41,508 bases of DNA. Source: Symsagittifera roscoffensis (lineage: Eukaryota; Xenacoelomorpha; Acoela; Convolutidae). Below the pieces are notes generated by a model. It had not been told where the DNA came from. It did not search any database and was given only the letters and a program-made list of their open reading frames with translations. Location: positions 10,001 to 51,508 of the forward strand of contig NW_026971578.1 of the NCBI RefSeq assembly GCF_963678635.1, in the 5' to 3' direction. The position numbers were made by a program, and so were the translations under genes. Below are positions 1 through 10,862 of this stretch, one piece after another; positions within the stretch are counted from its first letter, which is position 1, and each line of letters opens with the position of its first letter.

Positions 1-454
1 GCTTTATTTGTGTAACTAAGAAGCCTTTTTCAAAACAGCATCGTTCGTCCAGACATAAAAAATCTAGGAAACTTGAAATGTATTTTTTTTCAAATGGGCA
101 ATAACATACATAATTGTAAGATATCAAACTGCTTGTGTTTTTCTTTCTTTCCTATTGTCAAATGTTTTTTCTCTCAAACTTCAAAACCACAAAAGTAGAT
201 AATTTTGGCGAGATAAGCGAGAAATGGCGTACATCACTAAGTTTTTGGCGAAACATTAGCCTGTCTATCGGATGACAGGGAGATGCTCCCGGATTTGACC
301 GGCATTCTCGACCCAGATGTCTTAGTTTAACTTTCTTAAACGAAGATCCTAAAAGTTAAATCCATGAGACAAGCAGCAGATGCAAAAGATTACGAAGTTT
401 TTTTGGGGGAATGACCCCTACATCAGGATTTTAAGTCAGAGGTGACCCAGAACT
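1..454. other. AT-rich edge region, no gene resolved
   Basis: No open frame of note is visible on either strand. Because an integrase fragment follows directly on the + strand, this stretch may hold the decayed link between RNase H and integrase of a Ty3/gypsy element that continues beyond the left edge, but I see no motif that proves it. Confidence 0.3.
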
Positions 455-1064
455 CAAAGGGACAATATGGGCACCTGCAAAGGTTGTATCCACCACAATT
501 TTTGTAAAACAGATTGAAAATTTCTACTTGATACAATCTCAGCGTTGAAGAATTACAGCTGGGTTACGCCGGTCCATTATTAGACACAAAAGGATACTGG
601 TCCAAATCGGTATTCATACTTCGTTATCCATATCTCAAATTTAATAGAACTGACCAATATTTGCAATTCGAAAAGTGTTAGTATTAAATTTTTGCAACAA
701 GAGTGGCGTCAAACAGATTTTCTGTTCGGTAGGTGCACACAAAAATGGGTGGGACGCAACGCAGATGAGGGACGCAAATGGGGGGCAGGATTGTAAATTG
801 TTAATTGGGGACGCACTGCAATTGGCAGATATCCCATCAGATACTCAGGATACACTCAAAACGATTATTGATTGTATCAGATCAAAAGAAAAAATTAAAA
901 AAACTCAATGGTCTTTGGCCTTAGATAATCTAACAATAAAAATTGATTTAGATAAAGAGCACTTGGTCAGAGATGCCTCAAACGCAGAGCAACGCCTCGA
1001 TCATTACAAAAGCCGGCTAATACTCAGATTCTTGAACAAGAGAGAAACAAAAGCTGAGAACTGA
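455..1064 (+). pseudogene. Ty3/gypsy integrase fragment (left copy), decayed
   Basis: This would be part of the integrase that inserts retrotransposon cDNA into nuclear DNA. Read across frames, positions about 472-520 give TCKGCIHHNFCKTD, like the CxxC half of the integrase HHCC zinc domain. Positions about 545-600 give EELQLGYAGPLLDTKGY, like the start of the catalytic core in gypsy integrases. The longest frame, 675-1064 (129 codons), contains KQIFCSVGAHKNG, which resembles the conserved core segment following the second catalytic Asp in this family. That frame opens with GTG and has no plausible start, so it is an internal piece of a frameshifted gene. A second, diverged copy of the zinc/core entry lies at about 4390-4700. 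The assignment comes from motif recognition over broken frames; the core catalytic residues cannot all be placed. Confidence 0.5.
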
Positions 1065-1990
1065 GACCTCAGTTCAAAAAGGAATCTTCATCTTTAGTCA
1101 ATTTACTAGAATCTCTGGTTAAATCCGCGTATGATTGGATGACCCAAAAAGTTTTCAATTTCCATATACTAGTGAGCCTTAGCTGTAAAGGCCATATCAA
1201 TATGATTTTAGCCGCATCCTTAAGAATTAAATTGTCATCTGCGAACCTTCACTTCCCGTCCCATCCGATCAGTTAACAAACTGTGAAAATTACATCAAAA
1301 ATCGAGGATAATTTTTATCGAAACCCAAATGTGTTGAAGTTACCAGGACAGTTGAAGATCGCAATAATCACTAAACTGAACTCAATTAAGAAGAAACAGG
1401 TTATCAATACAACCACTTGTTGGAATAAGGATTTCAAATTTCCTTAAGAGCTATCAACTCCGATTATAAAGCCACTTTCGACACAGGCCGACTGATTTTT
1501 TTATGAATAAAAGGACAACAGATGTTTCAGTCAAGTGGATGAGATATGCCCGTTGATCCTTATCTCAGAATCGTCCATCAATACCTTCTATGTGGTTTAT
1601 ATCCAGAAACTTATCCTTCATCATGGAACTCTTTTTCTACATTTTTCTTTATTGAGTTGTTCAATATAGAGCGCAACTTGAACGGTAACGGAAAACCGAA
1701 ATAGGTGTCTCTTTGCCCTAAACATCCAAACTTTACTGGTGGTTCAAACAACTCAACTCTGACCTCTATTGAGATAAGCACCTGAGAAAACACAGCGAGT
1801 TTGTTTTCCCTCTGAGGCAGATCCAAACTCACAGAGTACAATCGGCCTACAACGAACCTCTTATACCAATTCAAAAAAAAAGCTTAGACGTGTGCCGATT
1901 AACATCCAGCAGAACGTGGGCGATGAAAGTACTAGCTGATGAAAGATGCTGATTTGGTAAGACTCAGTTCAGTTACAAGCGATCAATTTG
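1065..1990 (+). other. Unresolved stretch before RT, possible gag/protease remnant
   Basis: All six frames are full of stops. The short - strand frame at 1611-1874 looks accidental. The segment around 1303-1366 is about 70 percent identical by eye to 4628-4690 in the same orientation, and both can be read as related peptides (FLSKPKCVEV versus FRSKPKGVEV). This points to a shared element-derived coding segment. Lying directly upstream of an RT relic, it may be gag or protease, but no CCHC knuckle or DTG motif is visible. Confidence 0.3.
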
Positions 1991-2520
1991 TACCGCCAGT
2001 AGTAGTTACAACCAAAGAAAGACGGTTCTGTGAAATTATCCATAGACGCAAAGCCTAATGATGCTGAATTTTTTAAGGACTCAGCACCAAATGTCAAATC
2101 TGTTCCCAAGAACAAGAAGAAATAGAGTCCCAAATCAATAAATCATAAACAACCGGCAAAATCTGATTCACATGTTTAGATCTCAAATACGGTTTTAGCC
2201 AACACCAACTCAGCCACCTCGTCAGCAGCCATTGCATTTTTAACATCGTTACCGGTACAAGAATCTATCAAGTTAAACCGGCTTTCAACGCTCTTTTGAA
2301 ATGTCGACAGAATTTCAGAAGGTAATGGGAAAACGATTCAAAATATTCGCGTTGTATTAGTTTTTCAAGATGATATTCCAAGATGATATTTGAACTGTTT
2401 CAAAGTTCTTTTATCAGAGCACAATTCGACGGTCGATTCCAACTTATCACGGCTTGATAAAGAAGGTTTTGCCCAAAACTGTCAAAACATGAGTTTGCTG
2501 TAAATAAGTTATCATAGTTG
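1991..2520 (+). pseudogene. Ty3/gypsy reverse transcriptase, decayed
   Basis: The polymerase would copy element RNA into cDNA inside cytoplasmic particles. Across several frames I can read, in the right order, KDGSVKLSIDAK (about 2017-2056), FTCLDLKYGFSQHQL with the first catalytic Asp (about 2166-2210), SSHCIFNIVTGTRIYQV (about 2224-2274), a VFQDDI box corresponding to YxDD (about 2360-2377), and a following EHNSTVDS...LDKEGFAQNC segment (about 2419-2480). At least three frame changes are needed. One is caused by a 13-bp tandem duplication directly after the catalytic box. RNase H follows at the expected distance. Identification as Ty3/gypsy-type RT is fairly secure; the clade is not. Confidence 0.72.
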
Positions 2521-2781
2521 GGTTTCGACGTTGACGACTAAGGCTACAAATCTAAACTATCTAAAGTACTAGCAGTTCTTTATTTAAAAGAACTCAGAAC
2601 TCTAAAACAGTTAAGGTACTTGTGGATATTAAATAGTTTGCAGAAACTCCTTCCAATTCTTCATAGATAAACATATCTATTTGGACATCTTTAAAGTACT
2701 GACCAACAATCTCCTTTTGAAGATACGATGAAATCAAAATCCGGGATTGTCAAAGTTTGCCACTGTGACCCAAGAATGGAA

Positions 2782-3145
2782 GTCAAGATCAAGTGTGACC
2801 CTAGTCATAGTGCATTGGGTGCCATTTTTAAGTAGGAACTCAAAGATGAATCCTGGGTACCCATATAGTTCAGCTCCAGGTTCTTAAAGAAACAAGAACT
2901 CAAATTAAGCACTAACTAGCTCATACTTTTAGAAATTGTATGGCATTGCAAACATTTTAGGAAAAAATTGTTGAGCAACCAAACTGATGTCTTAACCAAA
3001 CATAGAGCTTAGAGCTTTGCTATTGGCTCGTAAAGCCAACCGCGGAAACAAAAATTAACAAACGAGTATCACTAGATGAGCCGACAGACTTTTCTATTCG
3101 GTTTTTATCGTAAATCGTATAACAGTCTCCCAATTGGCATTTGAC
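2782..3145 (+). pseudogene. Ty3/gypsy RNase H and connection domain, decayed
   Basis: RNase H would degrade the RNA strand of the RNA/DNA hybrid during reverse transcription. The frame starting at 2782 reads VKIKCDPSHSALGAIFK, a recognisable gypsy RNase H opening with its catalytic Asp. It is followed by SSRFLKKQELKLSTN and IVWHCKHFRKKLLSNQTDVL, matching the FASR...E..YST and AIVWAC.HFR.YL..... V.TDH pattern of the family. In-frame stops interrupt it (for example the TAG near 2833). Further weak similarity runs to about 3145. It lies in the order RT then RNase H and belongs to the same relic as the RT upstream. Confidence 0.72.
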
Positions 3146-4389
3146 CTTGTAGACTACTCGAGTAATTTGTGATTAAATCTCTCGAGAATTACTTTGAAAG
3201 TTGCGATATGATAGAAAAATTAGCATCATTCGAACGGTCTGTTGAATCAAACAAAACAAGCAATGTTTACCATCAAGCTATTTTTTTTGTCTATCATCAC
3301 ATTTTTTGCGACTGAACCAACCCGAAAACTCCAGTTTTTTTAGTTCGCTTTTCCAATCTCAATTATATTAGAGAGAATTCAGATAAACCATAAAACCAGA
3401 GCAGTCAATATTTTTAACCAATCTTACCAACGTTTCTCAGCAAGAGGGCACATTATTCACATCATCTTGTTTTAACCAATCATATTCGTGTGTTGATTTT
3501 CGTAAAGATTTTCAAGAGGGCGTTGGAATTCCTGCAATAAGATTTAGTTTTTTAAACTAGAACCTCTCCGCATGAGGGCAACCGAATTTTTAAAAAAGCA
3601 TGAAGCAATTCAGTTGCAGCCTTTCTTTTGGCATCAGTACACAAGAGGACATTAAAATTCCAATATTCAGTCATTATCTTTTTGAGTTCAGATTTATTGG
3701 ATCATCATCTCAACTAGATGGCATCGATTTATGAACCGGGCTTTTCAAACAATCGGAATAATTTTTGCAATTTCAGGAATTTAATCACTCATTAAATACG
3801 AAGTTACTCATCATGTCTTACAGGGATAGTTTATTCATCAGAAAAAAACTGAAATCCAAAATTTTTTTCAAGAGTAGTTTTTATTAAGGAGTAGCTCGAT
3901 CAAACTCGACATCCACACCTTGATGAAAATTTTTAGCGTTTACTAAACATAGTTTCCGATCTAGTTCTCAGTCCATTCAGACCCCAGGTGCGGGTACCAT
4001 CAGGAAGATGTCAAAACGAAAGCAATTGAACCAAAGGTTATCTACTTCCGCCAGAAGTACGCGACTTTTCTTTTCACACTACGTTCAGCGAAATATGCTT
4101 AGTGTCACTCAGTCTTGAAGAAATCGGCAAAACATAAGTCTGCAATATCGGAGGACAGAAAACCACACCAGGTTTTGACAGAAAATTTGACCCAGATGTC
4201 CATGCCGAAGTTAATTCAGAGGATCCACTGTAAAAAGTCATTAGATGAGCAAAAAGTGCGGCAGATTAAGATTGAATAAACAGGATCAACTCCTACAAAA
4301 AAACCGTAACTCTGTTGAGGTCATTCTCGAATTCTTGTGATCTACAACCGTTTCGCAAAACCATAATGCCTCGAGCGAGTAGTGTTGGC
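3146..4389 (+). other. Long tether-like stretch without readable ORF
   Basis: About 1.2 kb separates RNase H from the next integrase-like sequence, longer than the few hundred bases usual in gypsy elements. No frame is open for long. Small G/A-rich motifs of the type AAGAGGGCA recur at about 3441, 3511, 3571 and 3641 with 60-70 bp spacing, but the intervening sequence does not align well. An insertion inside the element would explain the excess length; I could not define its ends. Confidence 0.25.
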
Positions 4390-4700
4390 TATCTGAAATA
4401 AAGATTTCTCCGTCCCAGATGCCACAATAGACGCCGCCCAACACATCTGGTGGCCTGAAATTCACAAGAACATTATCGATACCTGCAGTATCCAATGCAC
4501 CAATTTTTGGTAAAAAAATAAAGCCTTTTAGTCGCTTTAGTTTTTAAAACTTCTACTTGATCTAAGCTCAGCAACTGGAGAATTACAAATGCATTGCGCC
4601 AGTCCAATATCAGACAGAAAATGACTGAGGATATTTTTCGATCGAAACCCAAGGGGGTCGAAGTTTTCTGGAAGTTTTTAGATCGCGAAATTGGAAAGCC
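4390..4700 (+). pseudogene. Ty3/gypsy integrase fragment (right copy), decayed
   Basis: Around 4410-4500 one frame reads ATIDAAQHIWWPEIHKNI followed by DTCSIQCTNFW. This is close to the HHCC zinc-domain region of gypsy-type integrases, where a [I/Y]WWP.[I/M] segment precedes a CxxC pair. The next segment, about 4555-4620, reads TGELQMHCASPISDRK and matches the EELQ-type core entry found at about 545-600. The similarity to the left copy then breaks and resumes with sequence like that at about 1303. The catalytic core itself is missing, so this copy is internally deleted or recombined. The - strand frames at 4286-4495 and 4473-4724 are shadows. Confidence 0.5.
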
Positions 4701-4856
4701 TATTTTTAAAAGTTTTACGAACAAACTATCTAATTAACACAGCAAACACAACAAGGGGGAAAGTTATTCGGAAGAACCATATATCTTTCAGATTAAATCA
4801 GTTAACAGTTCTAGTTTTTTAGGCAAATTTTCTCCCTCCATTTCATCGCAGGCCAA

Positions 4857-5554
4857 ATGACCTCCATCAAAAGGACCCACCAGCCGCCATCTTTCTCGTC
4901 CTCAGATGACGACCCACGTATTGCGCCAAACTCCAAATGTTCGCTCCCAAAATTTTCCAGAGCGGCCCATCATTTCCAGACGAACAGCTCAAAAATACGG
5001 AGGAAAAAAAGAAACAGGCAAAGCAGCCAAAATAGTCGATTTGGTGGTTTTTTTGTCCAGCTAAGGATAGTTGATTCCAACCTTGCTTGAACATCCTGGT
5101 TCCGTGAAAAAAAGTGGTTAAATGTTCAGAACGCCCGAACACTCCAACCTGTATAAGAAATCAGACGACTTCATCCCAATTATATCCGAAGCCGAGTTCC
5201 AATCCTGTTCACATCCAAAACACTCACATTGTCCGAATTTGGTGAAGAGAATTCCTGAATACCACGATGCAAAGCCAATTGCCTCAGCGTCGGATCACAC
5301 ATGTTGTCAGCGGAGCCACCAGTTCAGCCGAGAGGCGACCAAAACGACAACTTTTCAGCGACATTAAGGTCATCTGGACGAAACTATCACAAGATTCAGT
5401 TCTTTTCGGCAGCCCAATCAGACGATCGATCAAAGCCGTAGAGGAAAGGACCCCAAATTTATCTTCCCTGGACAGTTCAATCCTTCTTTCAGAAGGACAA
5501 TTGGATAGCTCACCAGTATTAAGGGCGAAGAGTACACCAAAGTTCTATTTCTAA
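4857..5554 (+). pseudogene. Overlapping basic/Ser-rich frames, possible pol C-terminus
   Basis: Three short frames in different registers (4857-5090 from an ATG; 5122-5367; 5267-5554) together encode Ser-, Lys- and Arg-rich peptide. A basic, low-complexity tail is common at the C-terminus of gypsy pol, after the integrase core, and this is the expected place for it. The last frame ends at 5554 in TAA. No motif proves the assignment, and the frames could also be chance. The antisense frame at 4867-5142 shows nothing better. Confidence 0.25.
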
Positions 5555-6000
5555 AAATTTTAAAACGAACTTTGAAGCTGTGAAAATAATTGTAGCTTAA
5601 CATGTCCTAAAACACTTTGTAAGTTTTTTGCAGATGTATAGCGCTAAGTGTGGCACGGCACAACGTATATCGTTTAGCTATAGTTGTACTAAGTCTAGCT
5701 TTGTGGATTTAATTGCACGCGTCATGTTCGGGACAGGCATCCCGAGGTTGACACTTTAGCGTAATAATTGTGTTCAATCTGCCTCATGTATGTTGAAAGT
5801 CAATGCATGTTGAATTTAAAGGTTTAAGATTTGTATTTATCTATGTATAGTTATTGATAGAATTTTACCAAAATTTTTCCTTGTCATTCAAAATAAAATA
5901 GTCTAACAAAATAGTCATTCATAGATTTATTCCGAAAAACTCTAATCTTAAAGAAATAAACAGACCATAAAGAGATAATCCCGCGAAGCGACATGTAAAT
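5555..6000 (+). other. Possible 3' LTR remnant with small hairpin
   Basis: The gypsy relic would be followed by its 3' LTR here. There is a perfect 6-bp inverted repeat, TCGGGA/TCCCGA, at 5728-5745, and AATAAA-type polyadenylation signals near 5890 and 5956. I could not find a matching copy upstream, so LTR status is a guess from position only. Confidence 0.2.
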
Positions 6001-9000
6001 GAGATTGAGTTACGTTGACATGATGATTTCTGATAGGGGAGCGCTTTTCGTACGGGCCATTTTCTAACTGATAGAGCACAATTAAATCGATTCCCGAGCT
6101 AATTTATTGAATTTTCCTCAAAAAAATTTTATCTTATTTTATAAAAGTACGGGCTGGCATGTGACGATACTCATCTTTGCCAGAGCCCCAAATTCCCTTT
6201 ATTTAGATTAGGGAACTCGATATTTGTGGGAAAAACATTGCAGTGAGCTTTGTTGGCAGGAACAACACTATAAGCATAATTGTGACACAATATACACAGT
6301 GGGAGCCGCCCCTGAAGGTGAGCTTGTTCAAAAAGTTTTTAGACAAGTTTAAACTGATCATTTTGTCGTGTGCCTTTACCCAAAAACCGGAGAAAGAAAT
6401 CCAGAAAGTGACTCTTTGAATACCAACAACGCTTGCTGGAAAACCACTATGATAAAGCGCAAGCAACCCAGGATGAAGTTAGGCCTTTAACGTGGAAGAT
6501 CACAACGACCTTGGTAATATATTGTTGATTGTAGTTAACCTCCCATCACTTCTATCGAAAGCATTGACGAACGGAGCAAGATTTGACAATGACGATGGCT
6601 TCCTCGCCTAATTTGACACGATTCCAATAGGCGCATTCCAATTCGATGGATAGAGTTTGGAAAAGGAAGATGCTCACAAACGTGGACTCAGAAAAAGTAG
6701 CAATCTCTGGGACCAATGACTATATTCAGAGCCTATGTGATTGAGTCAGCCCATCGAAATATTGGTTCTGGAGTGAAATTCTTTATGGATGCAGTTTGGA
6801 TGTTTTATATTTGCTAAGGTGGATATCCAACACATCATTTCGTACTGGCAAAAACGTGAGGTAATACTAATCATGTCAAAAGAGAGTGTCAGCATTATCA
6901 CTAATTTAGGTGCAATGTGATATCAAATAATGACGATTTCGGACTTTCGGAAGTGATGGCGATATAATATCTTTTTAAATTCGTCACCTAGATCGAGCTC
7001 ACTGTGCGATGATGAGCTCAATCATGCAACTGCGATGCTCAGAGAAATAGGTACTTCATTGAAACAAAATTATTGGACGTGAGAAAAATAAGAGTGCCAA
7101 ACTGCTGCTGCTTATGCAAGAATTGAGTCGGCTGTTCCTGGACCAGTTCTCGCTGGACAAGCTGGTCATTAGTAGTGCACTCGAAACGACTGTTGGCTGG
7201 GAGCCCTCCTTCATCTTTTCGCTGTCCTCAGATTTCCTCATGCATCGTGCCAAATGATCAAAAATTGTATGAGATGATTCAACCACTGATTTATTGGACT
7301 TTTATACTTCTACTGACTTACTAGATGTGATATATGTAGTTGAAATTTGCGTACAAGAACCCGTCTTCCTCCTATCAGACGATGTTCAAACTTGAGACTG
7401 GATGGGCTGCTGAATAACTTTAAAAATTTTATGGTCGGCTGGCTTACTGGTTCTTTCGCTGATGTACCCAGAGCAGTTGATAGGGACCATAAAAAGAAAA
7501 GTTAACCAGCAGCTCGAGAATCCCTACCGTAAAAACATTGAAAATATATCTTTTACTGGAACAGAAAAATCAAGGATTAACAATGCGTAGCTGAAATGAT
7601 GCGTAGAACCGCCGTAATCAGCGGACTTGAACCCGATGTGGAATTAAATTTGATGTCTTTTTCAGAAAAATGGAGCTCTTGACATTTTTTTTACAGACAA
7701 GCGGTCGCATATGTCATCCTTGACTTTAGAGAGCAGGCTCATCAAAAACCACTGCGTGAACTTGGATTACTCAAAGCTAAACTTATGGAAGCAAAAATGT
7801 GCAGAGGGATTAAGTACCTGGCTTTGTACCTATTGTATTCAACAGCAAATTGGAAGACCGATTGGTTGGCGAGGTTTTTGCCCATAGGTAAAAGTTAATC
7901 CAAAATTGTGGAACATGGGCCCCGTTGGACTTAGCTGTTAAGATGCGAAGAGACCGGATAGGGCCGTAACTAACTCAGGATTGCAGGCAGGACGAAACTC
8001 CTTATAGAAGGAGGTACGTGGAAGGATCTCAAAAGGGATCAGAATGCTTTAGAGAAAGAGTAAGAGTATGATTTAGCGCTGAGACCGATCAGTTTGTTAA
8101 GTTGCATCAGATTGATGCATTCTTGACCTAAATCAAACAAAGAATCATGGTATCCAACCAAAGAGTTTTACGTTGTTTTTTTCCGGTATTCCGGTATCTG
8201 TGTGAGAAGAGATCCTGAAGAAAAATCGATAGAAGTTGATCGCTTCCTAGAAGAAAAATGAAAAAAAACCTAAGAACAGCTTTTCGAGCAAGTTGAGAGA
8301 AGAAGACTTGGATCGACATCAAAGAGAGCATTAGAAAAAGAAAACAGTAATCACACTGTCTTGAGTAGCCTTCATGGAAGCGACCTGGGATATGAGAAGC
8401 AGTTTTGAGACACACTTTTTCATTGAAATTGGCCTAAGTCAACCATAAAAGACGGTTTTGCGAGAGGGCTAGAAACACTGGCATGTTGTTCAGAGTGCAA
8501 GGGTCTGACCGTTTCAACAACGGAAGTAAGTGCGTATGAGATTCCTAACCATGTTTTTGTTTTGTGTGAAGTACCAGGAAAGCCTTTCCGGAAAACAAGT
8601 TCATGCTAAGAAAGCTGAATAGAAAAACGATTAGCAGTATGATGGATCTAAAAGTAATCAATTCAAAGGCACGCGATATTTGTCAAAGGACAGGCAAAAG
8701 AAAGCGAAAAATAGCCCATCTCCTCAACTGGAATATATTCTTCCAAATATCGGTCTTGAAATAAGAAACAAATTCATCAGACACGAAAATCCAAGCCTTC
8801 AAAGAGTTTTTGGCTTCAATCTGTAAGCCTACATAGAAAAAAGAGGCATAAGGAACATGGGGAAACCTTGGAGATTTTGATGATTTTAAGAAGGTAATTA
8901 GCTCTGCTGTTGACCACCTCATGAATTGGGACATTGAGAAAGCAAATCAGGTTCTTTTGTAAATGCATTGCAACGAAGATATATAAATAAATACAAATAA

Positions 9001-9285
9001 ATAATAAAACAAAGAAACTAATTCAACAAAACACAAAGTCCAGACGACTGGGACACATTGAGGGGGAAGCTCAGACAGGTTGAAATAACTTGATAAGCGA
9101 AGAAATAAAAAGAAAGTCATTACTCTACTGATAAGTACACTTTCACGATATAGTGCATTTATGTTAGAAAGTTTCAACCCATGATAGTAACCAGCCAGAA
9201 CTTCAATTGAATTTTCCAACAAAATAGTGGTATGGTAACTTTTATCACCTTGGATTTGTAAACTCTATCTTTTCAAAACTGTACC
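6001..9285. other. 3.3 kb without supportable gene
   Basis: Only short frames occur (6203-6466, 7056-7286, 8128-8415, 8683-8934, 8947-9222, all on the - strand), with no family motif and composition typical of chance. On the + strand, about 6770-6910 can be read as FFMDAVW...FVLAKT... across frames. This is faintly like a BEL/Pao RNase H (VFxDA...AKxR), but it is too weak to annotate. Confidence 0.3.
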
Positions 9286-9293
9286 GAACATAT
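9286..9293. repeat. Target-site duplication, left (GAACATAT)
   Basis: The 8-bp word GAACATAT stands immediately outside the left end of the 413-bp element and is repeated exactly at 9707-9714. An 8-bp duplication is what hAT-superfamily transposases make. Confidence 0.55.
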
Positions 9294-9706
9294 CATAGGC
9301 GGATCTAGGTTTTTTGGAGGGTGGAGGAATGGATTTTCAAAAAAGTTACAAAAATTTTGACAACCTTTTTTTTTAAGTCGACCAAATTAATTTTCCGAGC
9401 TCTTCTAAATCGGTAAAGGGTCCCTGTTTTGGAACAATTTGTGTGCGCCGCAGACAAATTTTTGAAAAAGCAGGTCAAAAAAGCCGTTTTTTGGCATTTT
9501 TTGAAAAGTTTTGCCAAAAAAGTCGCGTTTTTTCTTGGCGCGCGCTCTCCCTCAAAGATAGTATTTATTGGCGCCCAAGGCGCCTTTAGAAAAACTTCTT
9601 TAAAAAAAATCAAAGGGGGGACCCTTTGGGTCGGCCGGGTGTCGAATCCCTAGTAGGGGGGGGGGGGATGTTCCGCCAACCCTTCCCACCCCTAAATCCA
9701 CCATCG
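9294..9706. mobile_element. Non-autonomous hAT-like MITE, 413 bp
   Basis: The element is bracketed by a perfect 8-bp direct repeat, GAACATAT. Its first 16 bases (CATAGGCGGATCTAGG) match the reverse complement of its last 16 (CGATGGTGGATTTAGG) at 12 of 16 positions, and G-rich sequence follows inside both ends. It also carries a perfect 10-bp subterminal inverted repeat, AAAGGGTCCC at 9415-9424 with GGGACCCTTT at 9618-9627. A self-complementary GGCGCC pair lies near 9571-9585, and a run of 12 G at 9656-9667. It has no coding capacity: the frames at 9305-9613 and 9429-9653 are in low-complexity A/T-rich sequence on opposite strands. The size, foldback potential, CA start and 8-bp duplication fit a hAT-type MITE; imperfect terminal repeats suggest age. 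A resemblance of GGTGTCGAATCCC (about 9638) to a pol III B box is probably chance. Confidence 0.6.
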
Positions 9707-9714
9707 GAACATAT
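9707..9714. repeat. Target-site duplication, right (GAACATAT)
   Basis: Exact second copy of the 8-bp word at 9286-9293, abutting the right terminal repeat of the MITE. Confidence 0.55.
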
Positions 9715-10398
9715 TGTATTTGATATAATATGTCCCGTGGTCTATCTTCAAAGCTAATGAGCGAGGCAAAACCTTTCTAGTCTGGAAGTGGTTTTTTTTC
9801 AAGTTTACAAGAAACACTTTTCGGTTCGACATTGGCTTATAAGAGTAACTGGAAAGTAACAATTAATTTGGCTGATTCCTTACTCAATGCGCTAGTCAAA
9901 TTTAGTTATAAAGATAGATCTTAAACTGCTGCGCGCAATTTCATTCACCAAATAATATGCCGCTTTTGATCAACCACAAGCTCCTGAAGTTTTGGGCTTC
10001 TTCGAATTTCCATAATTTTGTTATCAAAGTTTCGCAACGGGAACGTTAACAAACAGAGCAGTTCATGGACAAAATAATCTTTGAACGTAAGGTGCCTCGT
10101 TTTCCAAGTGGCTTGTTTATTTTGACTGTCAAATTGCTGAATAAATTTTTGTGTTCTTTTTTTTGTCACATCATGCGAGTAGCTTGAAAAAACAAATTGT
10201 ATAACTTAAAGACTGGTCAAAAAATTATGTGCGACTTGCAAGGTACTGGCTATTCTTGTGTTGATTTGTTTTTCGTTAATAATTCACGCTCATTTTTTTA
10301 CTTTCATGAGTTGTTTAGGAAGAGTTTTTTTTTATTGAAGTTAAGGCAAACTGAAGCTATTTTTCACTAATAAAAACAGCACATTTTCTCGTCTTTTT
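9715..10398. other. AT-rich spacer, no gene seen
   Basis: The only frame is 9945-10169 on the - strand (74 codons), with no motif. Poly-T and poly-A runs dominate. Confidence 0.35.
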
Positions 10399-10441
10399 TG
10401 GAACCTGATCTGAACTACATTTTATGATTGGATAAATTAGA
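10399..10441 (+). repeat. 43-bp direct repeat, left copy
   Basis: This segment, beginning TGGAACCTGATCTGAACTAC, recurs at 17479-17521 with only 2 differences in 43 bases. Similarity stops abruptly on both sides. The two copies bracket the G-poor env-like block. They may be remnants of LTRs or of a short repeat family, or may mark where an approximately 7-kb segment was inserted. Confidence 0.7.
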
Positions 10442-10862
10442 CAAACAACAAAAAATATTCGATCGAGAAGCCTTTTCTTAAATGCTCTTCTCTCGACCAG
10501 TCAACATAATTCTTAATATTCTCATAAACTTTTTAACGATATTTAAACTTTTAATCATATTTCTTTTTGATACCTTTGAAGCTTTTATAATAATCCTAAT
10601 CATTTTTTGCAATATTTTTTAAATTTTTTATTCCCTATTTGAACTATACCTTCAACTTTCAAAAGCTATTGACTATATCCACAGGTACGATTCACAAAAC
10701 TTATCTAATGATACGAACCAGTTTTAGTAGAACCGATATTTTTTTACTAGTTGTAAATTTTATAACATTTCTATCATCCCTAATCTTGACAAAATGCAAA
10801 TGTATAAAAAAAAGCAATCATCACATTCGCCCTAGCAGCAATTCTCCTAATTCGTTTTCTAG
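10442..10862 (+). other. AT-rich leader, short hydrophobic frame
   Basis: A + strand frame from 10639 (opens with TTG) to 10878 encodes about 79 residues. It contains a hydrophobic run, FLLVVNFITFLSSLIL, followed by Cys and Lys, as in a membrane anchor with a short basic tail. It may be a remnant of an envelope transmembrane segment, but no longer match is seen and it could be chance in T-rich DNA. Confidence 0.2.

Noticed and set aside
3441-3650. Tandem repeat based on AAGAGGGCA words
   Set aside because: Four similar short words at 60-70 bp spacing, but the sequences between them do not align.
6690-6910. BEL/Pao RNase H remnant
   Set aside because: FFMDAVW and FVLAKT fall in the right order, but several frame changes are needed and no other BEL domain is nearby.
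9638-9655. Pol III B box, suggesting a SINE
   Set aside because: One inserted base against the consensus and no A box upstream; hAT-like ends explain the element better.
9656-9667. Run of 12 G (and 10 C at 29067-29076) as functional sites
   Set aside because: Homopolymers of this length arise by slippage or sequencing error; nothing in the context supports a role.
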